DNA from: Fasciolopsis buskii | Lineage: Eukaryota > Platyhelminthes > Trematoda > Plagiorchiida > Fasciolidae | Length of the DNA: 64,000 nt | Reading direction: 5' to 3' | NCBI GenBank assembly: GCA_008360955.1 | Contig: LUCM01001832.1 | Span: 1 to 64,000 of the forward strand | Shown: piece after piece, positions 1-13,000 of the stretch | How the letters are laid out: each line of letters opens with the position of its first letter | How positions within the stretch are numbered: position 1 is the stretch's first letter | Notes under the pieces: generated by a model | Told to the model about the DNA's origin: nothing | What the model saw: the letters and a program-made list of their open reading frames with translations, nothing else | The model's database searches: none | Program-made: the position numbers and the translations under genes

Positions 1-214
1 GCTCAGTGGAAGCTTATCTTTTTGGATCAATTATTCTTCTACTCGTTTTTCCGTCTGAGCTGCTAACTCAGATCAACTCCCGACCGAGAAAGCCCGGAGA
101 CCACTTCGTCATGCCTCTATCCATTGACCTTCCAGGCATGATTGGATCTTCGCTTTGAGCTAATCCGTCTTGTGTAACTCGTTAGGTCATGGAGGCATGC
201 GAACCGTCACACCA
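1..214 (-). mobile_element. RTE retrotransposon, 5' end of a copy running off the left edge
   Basis: This stretch aligns base for base, with scattered differences, to 24898-25111, the 5' untranslated end of the long RTE copy at 21302-25111. Shared landmarks are the run around GGCATGATTGGATCTTCG and the block ending in CCGTCACACCA. Similarity stops abruptly after about 214 here and after about 25111 there, so both boundaries probably mark the true 5' end of the family. Read on the minus strand the element begins at 214 and its coding part lies outside the window. By eye it is roughly 80 percent identical to the other copy, so it is an older or different-subfamily insertion. Confidence 0.75.
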
Positions 215-1339
215 ATTGCGAGTGCAGTGCCGCTTTGACGAACTCACTGTAAAGGTACATTTAATAGAGTTATGCAGACAGATTATAATTTTGCGTCTTT
301 GTTGACGCGAAGTTTGTTTTTACTTCGTGCATGCCTTCATCTCTTTATAAAGCGTTGTCATCTAGAGTAGCTTCGTTAGCTGCCGTAGTTCAGATCCGCA
401 TTTTGATAGTTAACGTATGTCACGTAGGTGCTGCAGGTGTCTAATATTGGTGACATGAAAGTAGACCTGTTTACTGAGTGATACTGTTCTTGATAAATGA
501 CCGATCGGTGAGATTTTTCTGCCTAAACTGGGGGATTTGAATACTTCGCCTGTTTGTTTCGTCTCCTAACCAACACTAATACCTTTGAATGATCATTTAT
601 CCAATGAAATTAGTCTTTTCGGTGAACTGTGTAGTGAGGACAGGTTAGATACTTTTTTTATGGACATTTGCTACATAAAGTGATTTGCAGTAAAGGGACA
701 ATCCCCAAATCAAAACACCTTCGATGATTATGTTGGCGTAGCTAAATTCGATTGTGAAGTAGTAGTGAATGTATTTTTTCTACGAAATCCGTACTGGAAG
801 ACCGTCTGAAACTAGCGGTTATTGCAGCGCTTGAGTGTTTGACAATCGTCACTCGAAGAAATTGATCTCAACAACTTATCAAATGGCTTTTGGAATGCAA
901 CACCGACACTTGTCCTCGTCTGAATCACTGAAGTCTCCAGAGCTGTCTAAATAGGTATACATCAAGATGGTTATGTTCTATAATTGTCACTATTGAAACA
1001 CTACGCAGGTGCACCAGATATGGACCTAGATTCTTCTTTCGATGCACGACCTTTCGAAATGGAGTGGGAGATTCCAATCTTTTTAATCAAGCCTCAGTAA
1101 GATTAACACTGCTTACTTTCCAGTCCCATTGCTTGTTTACAGTCATCTCAAATCCGGCAATGTACCGCTTGTACTAAATGCACTGATTTCCTGACCACTC
1201 CTCTTCATGAACAGAACTCAACCAACTACATCAATTGTTTAAAGAGTTTTCGTCATGCAGTCGAGGGTAACTTTCAGAATGGGACTCGTGGTCCTAAGAT
1301 TTTGGTTTTTGTGAATATTCTATACGGATGAGAGAGCAA
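215..1339. other. No recognisable feature
   Basis: AT-rich sequence with stops in all frames. No element, splice-bordered exon or tandem repeat was recognised. Confidence 0.5.
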
Positions 1340-1405
1340 AATCCCCCCGCTTTCACGGCTATTACCGCTCATTGAGCGTGTGCTCCTTGCATTTTCCGTT
1401 CAATC
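1340..1405 (-). repeat. Short RTE endonuclease-like scrap
   Basis: On the minus strand this contains TGAGCGGTAATAGCCGTGAA, which matches in about 20 of 24 positions a segment of the plus-strand RTE endonuclease relic near 1590-1615. It is too short to place in a frame with certainty. It is one of three such scraps (others near 1600 and 4150). Confidence 0.3.
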
Positions 1406-1489
1406 ATCCCCATATTTTTACACTCCGATGTTGGCGCTCGCACTAGAATCTGTCCTTGACTAACCGACGAAGGGTTAGTTGTGGTTCCT

Positions 1490-2810
1490 AAATGGATTCA
1501 TCATCCACGCACATTCTGGCGCAGAAACCAAAGTCAGAGTGTGGAAGTCTAGGAATAATTGGACAGGAGAGTACCGGGTTCGTAAGCCCGTTGAGCGGCA
1601 ATAACCGCGGAATCGCTCTTGTGCTTCAGGAACAATTTTACTCTCACCTAGACGGTACTGTGTACAATATGGACCCAGCCTCTTCCGCCTATCTGATCGA
1701 GTGAAAATTAAAATCATGCGAGACGTGGGGTAAATTTAAATTATTAGGGTACTTCAGCGTCATTCGTAATGTGTACTTTCTAGACTTGTTCAAACCACTT
1801 GAATTGCTGTTGTAGGAAAGGCTGACGAGAGGGTTTCTATAAGTAATCTATGTAGGTTCTTGGTCTATGTGCAAGGAAATATTTTCCTAATCGGCGCTTA
1901 CTCCTAAATTGCCTGTTCAAAATGATCTTCGTGTTCATTGTAGCAGGCAAATGAAACGAATGAATTCAGTCAGATTTCTGGATGGTTGTGCTCATGTTAC
2001 CCTACCCGCTATCCTGTGCACCCTAACCATATGCGCGGGGACAGTTTGGAGGTGGAGGGGGATTACCTCGTTCCATCAACTTTTCTGTCTTCATGGAAGC
2101 TATCCTAGGCCAATGGGCCTTGGTGGTGGGTCACCAGCCAGGAGTCGTGGATTATGGTTTTTGAATCGTCCTCCAGAACTTCTCTGCCGAGCTACCGACA
2201 GCAAAGCGTTGGGTGTGAGCGAACCAATCTGTGAAGCTGACGGTTCGCCTATCCATAAGCAGCAGCGCCGCTTTGTACGCTAGGCGGAACACTCAAGCAC
2301 AATTTAGCTGACCCTCAGTGTCAGCGCCTCCCGCTACTATTTCAGCGAGCGTCCAGTGGCCTGTTACAACAAGTGCACTTACTGAGGCGGAGATCCTTAT
2401 GAAAATGCAAATCTTAAAACATCATAAAGCGCCAGGTTCCGATGGCCTTTCTCCAGCTCTATTTAAAGATGGAGGAGTGTAACTGGTCAGAGAACCTCAA
2501 GTTTTGTTCTCGAAGATCTGGTACTCGTGTAGCAGTCGATCGTTGTTCCCATCTTCACACCCCTGCGCTAACCGTAGGAGTATGTTTGATGTCCTTTAGG
2601 ATACCAATGTGTCGTGTGCAGTTTTCACTGTGGGTGGCAAATTGTTAGCGATGGTGGTAGATTTGTTGGCCGAAAACCTGCCTTGGGGAAGGCTGATCGC
2701 GATAATCAGAAGACTGATGAATTTCAAGACCTGCAAACAACACTGTCGTTACCATTATAACAATTTAAAGGGCATTCGTTATAGATTGATCGTATGCATT
2801 TGGTGCTGTT
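1490..2810 (+). pseudogene. RTE retrotransposon relic: endonuclease, linker and RT start
   Basis: Three pieces occur in the order expected for an RTE polyprotein. At 1492-1704 an open stretch reads DSSSTHIL, then GNNRGIALVL, then a region ending SSAYLI; this follows the middle of the APE-type endonuclease, where the long copies have RGIGIVL. At about 2200-2320 the linker reads GVSEPICEADGSPIH and QQRRF, the usual pre-RT segment. At 2350-2470 it reads TSALTEAEIL then HHKAPGSDGLSPALFKDGG, the hallmark start of RTE reverse transcriptases, followed by stops and frame changes. The distance from RGIALVL to the HKAPG motif is about 825 bases against about 1225 in the 36.4-39.8 kb copy, so roughly 400 bases have been lost. 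The catalytic RT box is not found. This belongs to a different, older RTE lineage than the long pair. Dead copy. Confidence 0.7.
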
Positions 2811-4099
2811 GTTAAGTGCCTAATGTCAAACGGCAGTCTACAGCAATCCAGTGCACCTTAGCGACCTACCCGGTCTCGAGGATTGTAGAACAAACGACAC
2901 TTTGTGAGTCTCATTTCCTCGAAAAATAGCTGGAACATTATGGGCCTAGTGTTTGACTGCCCTCCCACGAGTGATTTCCCATTCACGTGTTAAAACGTGG
3001 TTTTCAAAAGTTGGCGATCGATCAATTGCTTGTATGATCAGGATTTTTAGATGTCTCACTCATGACAGGCCATCTTTGCGGGACGCTTTTCACGCTCGTA
3101 GTTAGTGTTCCGCTCATATTTGCTACATCGTTTTACACGGTTGGTATAGAGGACTATTATTACAAGCCCAACGAAAGGTGAGGAAAGCAGATTAAAATAT
3201 GGTCTACGTAACTTCGCTCGGTTATCCTGAAGCGACTAGATTAGTCCAACGTATTCCATTATATGTTTCAACCATTGAATGACGCATGACGCGTATCAAT
3301 TTCTTGCGGCTAAACTGTTTGATTATTGTTGTGCCAACGAAAGCTGAAAGTGGAACTATTGCTTGGTTCCTCAACGCACATCATCTGCCACAGTAAGCAG
3401 TCAGAGTACTCTTCTTGGTCAGTAATTGTCATCAGAGTTGATGTGCCTTTACCAGCGCAATGACTGGCGCACATTGATTCGTCCGAATGGATGCCATTTA
3501 GTTCAATAACGATTGGGCCATTAGACGATAAAAAGATGCGTTGCGAGTGCTTTCATAATCTCAAGTAGTTAATATTGTATTTCAAGAACTTCCGGGAGAT
3601 GGAGAGGAGTTGATGTAAATTAAGTTTTTGGAGCCGCAGCAGACGCATAGTGGTGACGCATGCCTCATGATATTCCTCGTGGTCGGAAACCAGTTCTGAT
3701 CTACCAGATGTGACCTATTAATGATATCTAATGAACAGTACAAAATCGTTATGTAATGATTTTGTGATTTACAGTGGATTTTTCGTTCTAAATGGCAGAT
3801 TTTTGATGGATATTTTCCGTTGTACGTGGAAATACAGTGGGCACATTTCAGTTTGATGAAAAAAAACCTTGCCCTCAAAATCAGTTACTTGGTTTTTATG
3901 CCAACAGCGAAATGTTCCCAAATGTTTTGCCATGATAACCATCTACGATGGGGCCTATCAAAACCGATTCCGATGTGCAACCGTCCCCAAAAGGATTAGA
4001 ATTGTCTTGGATCTCAATTTCATAAGCTGATATCGAGGGTGATGAAACTAACAAGCATGGTGCCATTTACTGGTTTTTCTTCTCAGTAGTATGTTTTGC
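2811..4099. other. No recognisable feature
   Basis: AT-rich sequence with no recognised element. A 98-codon open stretch on the minus strand at 3582-3878 is Lys/Cys/Ser-rich, has no family resemblance and is probably chance. Confidence 0.4.
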
Positions 4100-4195
4100 A
4101 TGGACAAGCTTTCCCCGGAAGCACACGACAGTTTTCGCGGTTATTGCCGTTTGTCAGGTATGCGGATTGCGTACTCTCTTGGACTTATCATTAAT
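4100..4195 (-). repeat. RTE endonuclease scrap
   Basis: Minus-strand sequence aligns at about 70 percent by eye with 1560-1630 of the plus-strand RTE relic. One frame gives LTNGNNRENCRVL against LSGNNRGIALVL. This is an isolated fragment of an old endonuclease domain, opposite in orientation to the relic at 1.5-2.8 kb. Confidence 0.4.
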
Positions 4196-7100
4196 TCACG
4201 CTCCTAATGATTCAAATGAGATTTCGTTGGGTCCTTTAGCTGCAGATGTTCTAATAATGAACCGAAATAGTCCATTAAACGACTGTGGATTTTTTACGGT
4301 GAAAACGGCGCGTTTCCTGCCTGCACCTTAACCCTCACTACGAGAAGATATATCAAAAAGCGCGTTTAAAGTAATCCAAAGTGGAAGGCAAATCTAGCTG
4401 AATGAATCCATTACACCACTGGTTGAAAAGAAATATTCTGACCGTTTTCCAGCAATTAGTTCCCATTGGTGCTTTGATAAGGAATTTATAGTGTCCATGC
4501 TCAAACAAACCACCAAATGTGATTTAGTGCAGACAAAAGTTTAGCGAGAAATACGCCCTACATTGCTTGTGACTCCAGTCCCGGTATCACACCACATCAA
4601 GTCTCGAAAATCTGTGAATAAGCAACACTGAGCAACAGCTTAGAAGCTGTTCAGACAAATAAATTAGCTTTTGAGAAGATCGAAAAACCACGCCTCTGCG
4701 TTATCAGCAGCCTGCGTTCTAATTGTTGCTCATTAATTTTAAATTGGCCCAGTCACCAATAGGTCGACTAGGTATAAGCTCCTTTGTGCTCTTATTCTTC
4801 GATATGGTTGCGTAGAATAAGCATAAGCGTTATGCCAAAAATGCTCGCTGCTTAAATTTCTTTATTTTTCAACCTACTTTTGCCTTCTGTGTGAGTCTAA
4901 AGATCTCATTCTGAAAATGTAAGTGAACCTATGAAATTTCATTCGAAAATTACTCGGACACGTCGTTCCGGACACCCCGCCGTTCTGTCTTTGAAAAAGA
5001 TATTTACTTTCCTAGCAAATGAACTGATTGTCAAATTTCAACAAAATCTGGAGGGAATACACGAAACGTCCATTGTGAAGAAAACTCGCGAGATTTCAGA
5101 GAACTACAGTTAATCACGGTGACTTTATGGCTTTCATCATGAACCGGAGTCTAGCTAGACACGTTTTCATTGTGGCTTTAGGTCATACATATTCCTAGAT
5201 CTTTTCCACCGTAACATATCTGATAGACAAGAGTTCCTAAATCCAGGATCAGATTTCTCTATTACTCTTGAATCGAAACGTTATGAATGCAGTAAGAAAT
5301 AGTATGTGGCCGCATAATGAAATAGTAACTTTCACGAATAGTCTGACTGAAATAACTGACATTTGGAAATCTGGCGAACGACATTGAACTAGCGAAAAAA
5401 GTCGAATTTCTTAGATTTCTTGTAGTACCAGTGAAAGGGAATAGGTTTCGATTCCATTAACAACGGTGTCCTCAAGTAGTGCAAACGGAAATTAACATGC
5501 AAGTGCCACTTCGGTGACCATATCGTATTAGCAAAATGAATTTAACACCATTTGATTTCTTCCTTATTCGGGAAATTCGTGTTCCCTTGCAGGTCCACAC
5601 CAGTGTACGAAGATGACTTAGTGCTTGACCTCAACCTCTAGTAAGTCAATCACATTACCGGACAGTTGAATTATTAATTTATTTAATAGTGTAGAGTTAA
5701 CGGTTCATTTCTGATCAGTTTTTACAGTCACTAGTCTTGCGTCATCCTGTACTGAATTGGGCTACTGCATCTTAGCACTGGTAAATGGTAAAAACTGCTT
5801 TGTCGGTGCACTAACCTTTCGATTGTCCCTGATCAGTGATTCGTCGATCGTCCAATTCTCAGTGAAAAATAAACATGAATATATACCTAAACTGTATTCA
5901 ACTTAGGCCAGAAATCTATAGTTGAAGTATGCAAAGTGAACAGATGACCAAATATGCGGCCTAGCTTAGTCGATGGGTGTGACTGGCTGCATTGGAAAAG
6001 AATCTGTCAATAGGTGATTGGTTGGGTGGCTGTCTCGTGTGAAGAGTAGGCAGTGTAAGTCATTGGTAAATGTAAACAAAACGGGTCCTTGTGCGTTGAT
6101 TAAAAGGTGGTTGGCTTTTGTTGATGATATACTTACAAGGAGACTTTCGACGTTGAGACCCATAAATTCATAATTCAAAAAACAGTATAGAGAAAACGAT
6201 GCAGCTAATTATGTTACTGCCTTGGAGAACAGGCTACGGTAAACCAAGAAATCTGCAGACCTGTGTAGCACATGACTAATCCATGCTAAGCTGCTCAAAT
6301 ACAGTGCATCTGAAAATTGAGTTTTGTTGCCATAAATGTACGCGTAACCTCAGATTTGCCCATTAATTTCTTCCCCTGTTATCCAGAAGACTTACTGAGA
6401 TATCCGTACGCATATCAGAATTCTCCGTATATACACTGTTAATCGTTAAATAAGGGATATTCCACTCGTGGCAGTGTTGCATGTTTTGGCTTCTTTGGGC
6501 AAAATCGCCACCCATCATACAGATAACCGGTCACTTTGAAAATGGATTCATGAAAGATTATATTGGAAACTATTCAGAGGTGAATCGGTAGGTCGAGGGC
6601 TTATCCCGTTATTTTACCATACCACAGAACAAACTGTCTATATCAGTGGGTGGTACAATTTTTCGATAAACGCAACACCATTGAGCTTTTAATTTTATGG
6701 TTGATCCAGTAACGTGGGCGTACTATGCTTTCCGAACTGCCTGGTTGTATGCAAAGTTATTAATACCGAAACAATTAATGTTACTACTTTGTTTATTCGC
6801 AAGCACACAAACAGAGATGCCGTTTGATGGCCCAGGGGCGATTAGGAAGACAAATCAGCGAGCCGGAAGCAACGTAGATGGCATTCGCATGTATGGACCG
6901 ATCCAAGTCATACACCCTTGACTAAAAAATAAGCCCCATCTATTCCATGCGTAAAATTTCTGCCAATTAATTAAATACCTCCACGAATTTTTAACCCGAT
7001 TAAGGCAGCTAAAGTGAAGCTGATGTGAAGATACTCTTGACGTGCTTGAAGTGCCCCATGTGAGCCGGTCATTTTTGAAAATCGGGCATACAATGATCTT

Positions 7101-8439
7101 CGAAAGATCTCGACATCGTGAATGAATCATTGTATCAGGCGAGGCCGTACAAAACTCTTGTAGCAGTATCAGAATTCGATCGATCGGAACAGCACCGGCC
7201 GCATGGGTAACGCCAGCATAGTGTAAACTCACTGTCTGCACACCTGAGTCGATTTTTTCTTCGTGCATATATGCTGCATTGAGTCGTTGACTGAAGTACA
7301 CACATCACCCGGATACTTCCGTCACCACTTTCTGTTCTTTTCTACTCGCATTTTGTGAAAAAATATTGAACTTGCTGCTTTATCAAGCGGGATGCTACAT
7401 ACTACTTTTTAGTGATTTTTAAAAAATTTTCTTTGAAAACAGAATTAGTGTTGTGGAAATCTTACTCATCATTGTATTTTGCAGTGTTCGGTGAACGCTA
7501 AGACCCATCTTAAAAATCCTTTTTCAAAACCTGAAACTTAATTGGTTTGTAATAGACATTTTGCAACAGACAACATCGAGATTGTGCCCGACCACGTATT
7601 ACCTCGAGGCATCGTACCCCAGCATTCCCGCATAATCTACGATGGTGAGAGCTGTCCTGAAACATTAAAGATAATAAAGCACCTGAGGAAAAACCCCGAA
7701 ATCGCTCGAGCGAGCGATACTCCGCCAATACTTACATCACATGAGTCTGCCTTCGGGATATATGTAATTATATATACCGCCTTGAAAGCAAGCATGGTAC
7801 CAAGGCAAAAGGAATTATGCAGAAAACGGATAAAAATGGCGAAAATAATAAACGTTATGGTAACAAGTTTTGTATTTTTTGTTTTCACCGTAAAAATCTG
7901 GCAACTATTTTGTTGTATCCCCATTTGTTTTGAGAAATAGGACGAACAAACTCTGCAGATAAGCCATACCATATTCGCGCCACTTTGGCTCTGAGCCATG
8001 TTTCAGCGTCTCCAACCCAAACAAAGAGTGAGTGCAAGCACAAGATCCTTTCAGTCGTGGAGGTTTACCTTGCACTTGGAAGATGCAAAACATGCCGTGT
8101 TTGGATATCTCAGCCCCTAAGCGTGTGTTTGTTGTGTGGACCGTTTGATGCGTTGGTTGTCTAGTTCTTCGATCCATCAACTATTTGCACTCTGTCTCTT
8201 TTGGAGAGTCTCATTACTGACAGTTTGCGTCGGTGCGACAGAGATATGGAGAACTTTCCAGTCTAATTGGTGAAATGTAACTTATATTTTAAACTCCATA
8301 GACTTTCCGATATTGACCTTTTTAAATGTGCACAGTCTTGCGGCATCTCGTATAGATTTTCGTCCTTATACCGACTTCCTTTTCAACTTTTATCAATCTT
8401 GAGCATCTGTCGCGGACCTGGCACCCGGTCGGGTATGCA
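4196..8439. other. No recognisable gene; one short perfect inverted repeat
   Basis: No domain or element was recognised. Open stretches of up to 148 codons (6855-7301 minus) and 132 codons (7542-7940 plus) occur, but lengths like these are expected by chance in 64 kb of this composition, and neither has splice-like borders or a recognised motif. At 7701-7718 there is an 8-bp perfect inverted repeat with a 2-base centre (ATCGCTCG / CGAGCGAT). Confidence 0.4.
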
Positions 8440-8830
8440 CTACAGCATTAAGATCGCTGCTGTGTGCGGCTCAGAAACATCTATTTCAGACGTATGCGCA
8501 AAAAGCGTCAGTGTTCGAGCACCAACGTCTTCATATGATTGCTAAGATATGGTGGAGGAAATTTTGTTGTTGGCGCTGAGGCTCGGCACAGGTTACCGAA
8601 CCCTAGGATTTAATCTCCAGAAGAATTTGAGTAGGTCTAGGAACTTGGCTCGTGCATTGCCTACCCCAATGTGCACCGTTCTCTGAAACAGGTGTCGACG
8701 GAAAAGTGGTTTGAGGTAGCTATCCCTTGATGAGACGAATAAGTTTGAGAATCCAAATAATTTTTGTTAGACTTCTAGTTTTGATTCCGTCAGGTCACCT
8801 TATGCGATAGCTAGAGACTGCGTGATGGGG
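8440..8830 (+). pseudogene. RTE retrotransposon relic, 3' end of the RT protein
   Basis: Translated fragments in shifting frames match the C-terminal part of RTE polyproteins: AAVCGSETS (family pattern LLYGSETW), then SVFEHQRLHMIAKIWW (family pattern VFDHRCLRSIARIWW), then LPQCAPFSETGVDGK (family pattern LPRxALFSEAGDGWK). The order and spacing agree with the C-terminal region seen at 39093-39560 in the long plus-strand copy. Frameshifts and stops separate the pieces. The 5' part is missing, as is usual for truncated non-LTR insertions. Confidence 0.6.
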
Positions 8831-9559
8831 TCTTTCATCATTAGTAGTGATATTTCTGAGTTTGAAATCATTCATTATCTACTTCATTCCCCTTTAGTAT
8901 TTCGATTGTTCTCATCCGCCATTCTTCACTCACTTTGATCCTGAGTTGTTGAAAGTGAGAAAGCAGTCAAGTATAATGGCTGTTAGGACCCAAGTGAATG
9001 GTTTTGTTAATACAAGAGAAATTCTCACCACCACCGAACAACAGATTGATTATTTTAAGTTTCAAACAAATCACCTACTTTTGATATTAGTAAATCATGC
9101 CAACGTAGAAACTGAACAGGAAGTTTTGTGTCTGTATATTCTGTCCCGCTGGAAACTGACTATCGCCCGGGTTCAGTTCTGAGAGGTAATCTTTGTATGT
9201 GACTGGCTTTATCTAATCGGCCAACCTCGAGGACTTTCCACATAAAGGTAGCAGGCTCGGAGACTCCTACCGCCTGTCAACCTCTCCGCTTGGGAGCTCT
9301 CGATTAGCCTCGACGTCTTTTTCGAAATAATGTTCGTTTATCATAGTTGCAATAAAGAAAGTAAAATAAAATGCTGGCGAGATGGAAAGGATTAACTCTC
9401 ATTCTCGAATATTCACCATAACTTCTTAAAACATACAAATGACAGTGCACACATTTCACTTTTTTCTCTGGTAACGTCCATGGCAGAACGGAGCATTAGT
9501 CAAAAAAGTCCAAAGATTTCAAAACAGGAGGAATATGGCGAAGCGGGAATGCTTCGAAC
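8831..9559. other. No recognisable feature
   Basis: No element or exon recognised. An open stretch of 78 codons (8946-9182 plus) has no recognised motif. Confidence 0.4.
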
Positions 9560-10050
9560 CTACCAAAGCTAGTGATTACGGTAATGCAACCATATGGTCT
9601 AATTACTCCAACTGTCGCGCTTGGGGTCTCGTGGAGCTCGACTTGACCTGATCAGGAAAGTCTATCGGTTAAGATTTCTGCAACTCCTGGCCATCCTAAC
9701 CCATCTTCGAACCATTATCTGCTTCGGAGAACAGTGCTGTCGAGGCAGTCGACCAGGAGTAGTGCATAACACGTGTTTCAACTACCTTAACCTATTTCAC
9801 TTCAAAACCTGTTCGGTTGACTGGGTTCCACGGTGACCCGGTACTTTACGTCTGGTCACGTTACCACACTCCTCAGACACGCTGTTCGCACATCTGTCCC
9901 AGCGGTCACGCTGGTGAACCGTATGTCAGAACCCGTATCACCTCGGCAGTGAAAACTGCCTTTCATGGGAGAACGAATGCACTGATACCACAGATGTCTC
10001 AGTGCGGAAAACGCCGGTCGAGCCTTCTGTATATGCGAGGGCACTTCATC
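9560..10050 (-). pseudogene. RTE retrotransposon relic, 3' end, minus strand
   Basis: On the minus strand the fragments run in RTE C-terminal order: VLTYGSPA followed by PLG (family pattern LLYGSETWPL), ACLRSVV (family pattern RCLRSIA), TALFSEADNGSKMG (family pattern xALFSEAGxGWKMG), and finally SRAPRDPKRDSW (family pattern LxGWGPRDPSxxWL). Frames change several times, so it is a decayed copy. The block is GC-richer than its surroundings. It faces the plus-strand scrap at 8.4-8.8 kb, so these are two separate insertions. Confidence 0.55.
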
Positions 10051-13000
10051 TCATCTAATAAGATGTAAACCCCGGTTTATACCCACAGATGAAACGATCC
10101 GGAAAAACTCTTTCCACTCATCAAGAATATACTCACGTCAGCTTCATTTTAGCTATTCTAATTGCATTCTGTTTTCTCGCTCAGCCTCTCGGTGCAGTTT
10201 GCAGTTCCCACGCATCTAAAATAATAAAATAAATTTGGTTGTAGCTTTGAACGTTCCCTCAGAAAAGACAGGATAATCCCTATCACACCGAGAGTGCACC
10301 GCACAAAAGTGTGACGGCGTGAGCGTCTCCATGACCTAGCAGGTAACAAAGAATGGCTTATCAGCTAACTTCCACTTGGTCACTCCCCGCTACCTTGTTC
10401 CAGGTTCTTATCAAAATTGCAGACTTTGACAATTTTAGCCACTTTCCTGCTCAGCAACTGGACTTTCTGGCAGCAATGAATTCTGTACTGCGTCGGTGAT
10501 CGCTTAGGATAATTGGGAACGAGGTACACGTTGCTTCCAGCAGGATGAATAGTGATAATTGGGTTGTTGCTCAGACTTCCCTCGCTACTACTTAACTGTT
10601 GTCTTCTGTATCCGTTATTTCTTTTTGCCCTCTCTCCCTACCCATTATAAGCCCTTAAATGGTTGAACTCAAAAGGTTGTTTCATGAGTGTTTCGATCAT
10701 TTTATTGAGTTTGGTTAACACTCCAGCTCCTTGTGAGTCGGACTTTGGATATGATGGCTCCGGTTAGGGTTCATGAAGATCAATTCCGGCGATAAGGACA
10801 GCTGCGAAGCATCGACACCCAGATCAAACACGTTTACCTTCTCTGAAGTCGCTCACATAGCTTTACTTATCGTTATAAAGACCATGCGGAATACCAGCGC
10901 TAATTGCTATTTCATAGATCCGGCTGATGTTAATACTAGTAGGAGAGGATGAAATAAACTGAGTGTATATCTTAGGCCTAAATACTTCCTTTTTTGATTT
11001 CTTTTATCGTTCGCGCATTAAATCAGATGTTGAAAAGTTGAATACATATAAGCAGCGTTTTCGAAGAGCATGCAAGATCACGCTTCCCTAATCAATCCCC
11101 GTAGCCTATATAGAATTCTGATATCTTCTACCAGTCAGTCTTACTGGTTCTCAAAAACCAACCTTAAACTAGGTTGCTAAGGGCTCACTGAAACCCCAGC
11201 CGAAGCGTTGGGTAAAGCACATCAAGGGGCAGTTCCAAAATTCCACTTCGAAAACGACTCCCATTGATTTCCAAATGAAACAACCCATGAATATTTTATT
11301 CGTCTTTCAGGAAATGAGGCTATCAGGCAGATACGCTCTATGAAAAGACAGAGCTACTGCACTAGATGAGCTGTCTCGTCCTTCTTTAAGGACAGTAGCA
11401 AAGTTTCAGCATTGGAATTAAGAAAACTCATAGAATCGATCAGAGAAAAAACATTACCAATGATTAGTGTGAATTTACGGTTGTACCAATTAGCAAGAAA
11501 TGTGACGGATCCCGTTATGAGAATCAAAGAGGAATTAGTTTGGTGAGTATTGCATCCACGCTGATCCTGTTCATTATACTGAGCCAGTGATCTAGTGTTC
11601 TCGGAAAGCCTGCACCTAACAATTTATCCAGATTCCGACCTGTTCAGGGTTGTATCAATCACATCCGCTGATTTTTCACTGTTTCTTGTTGTATGTTTCC
11701 TTTGTGGGTGGGTAACGCTGTAAAGTAGCAACAAAAAGCAGAATACATGTGTGCTAGGTTAATGATTGTGAAAATGAACTGAAATGATCTGACTTCACAG
11801 TATGCTGCATTGAACAAGGCATTCAGAACATTTTTAACCCTGTTTTACTAATTGGACAACGCAGTATATGGGTTAACTGCTTACCAAAAACACCTCGTCC
11901 TCGACGAATATATTGATGGGCCGCCGATTTGGTTCTCACTGGTAAGCTTTGTCAGGACAGCTTTGCAGTCGAACATGTCTTGAAGAAGTTTACCAGAGGT
12001 AATCGAAGAGGTCGTTTATGGGAAGCATTCTCAGTCACGCTGTTCTCACATTCCAAAAGGCTCAAATAAAAAATCATTTAGCGCACCACTCCTTTCCGAT
12101 ATAACCATATATGATAAATCACTCTTCGTGAAGGGAATCGTGGCCAAACACAGAGGTTGGTCGGCGGTCGAAAGGTTCGAACTCATAACCTTCAGAGTGC
12201 CTGATCATCACGATCAAGTTAGAAATAAATCAGAATGTGGAGTAACCTTTCACCCTTCAGTGTTAACACTCCGACCTGAGGTATGGCAGTAGGACTGTTT
12301 GAGGATCGAACGCACCATTCCTAAGCAGACGAATGATTTCCAAGGTCACCATAATGGCTGAAATTTTGGAATGCACACGAGTTCTGTTATTTTCCAGATG
12401 ATGAAAATGTTGTCAGTGAATCATGACCGGTTAAAAATCCAGATTGCTTCATTGCAGTCCGATTCTTTTATTTGATCCGCAACCTGCAGAAGGTAGCAGA
12501 GTGGCATTTCTGGTACTTCAGGAAATGTAGTTTCTTCCACAGCCTTCAAACAGGATGTCTTAATTTAAATCAAGCAGTGACTTATAAGGTCAGATCTACT
12601 AATCAGGTCACTGTTACCTCTAAATAAATGAGTTAATTTGCAATAAACTTGGACACAGCGGTACTCCTGTTGGCCTTTCCAGTGTTTCCATTTGGACCAC
12701 CATGTGCCACCGATTCCTCTAGACTCGGTTAGTTGAATTGTTACTTCTTTATCACACGGATGCTAGTTTGTTTTATTCTCCGGCTGTATTTAGGCCCAGT
12801 GGCACAGTGCTTCACATTAGCACGTCACAATTTTGTTACCAAGCGACCTACAGTAAACAAAATTTGGATTTGAGATGAACTAGTTTTGTGAGTGCAGGAG
12901 ATCTGATTTAGAATTTGAACAGACGGAATTACTTATAGTGACGGTGACTAATGTTTAACGCGATAAAAGATAAAAGGTACCTAACTGAGCAACTTGATTG

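Noticed and set aside
6855..7301. 148-codon minus-strand open frame
   Set aside because: No recognised motif, and no fit to RTE, PLE or gypsy patterns in any frame I tried; consistent with chance.
12660..12720. FPFGPPCATDSSRL resembling the gypsy RT LPFGL motif
   Set aside because: No neighbouring gypsy motifs in any frame, and the match is short.
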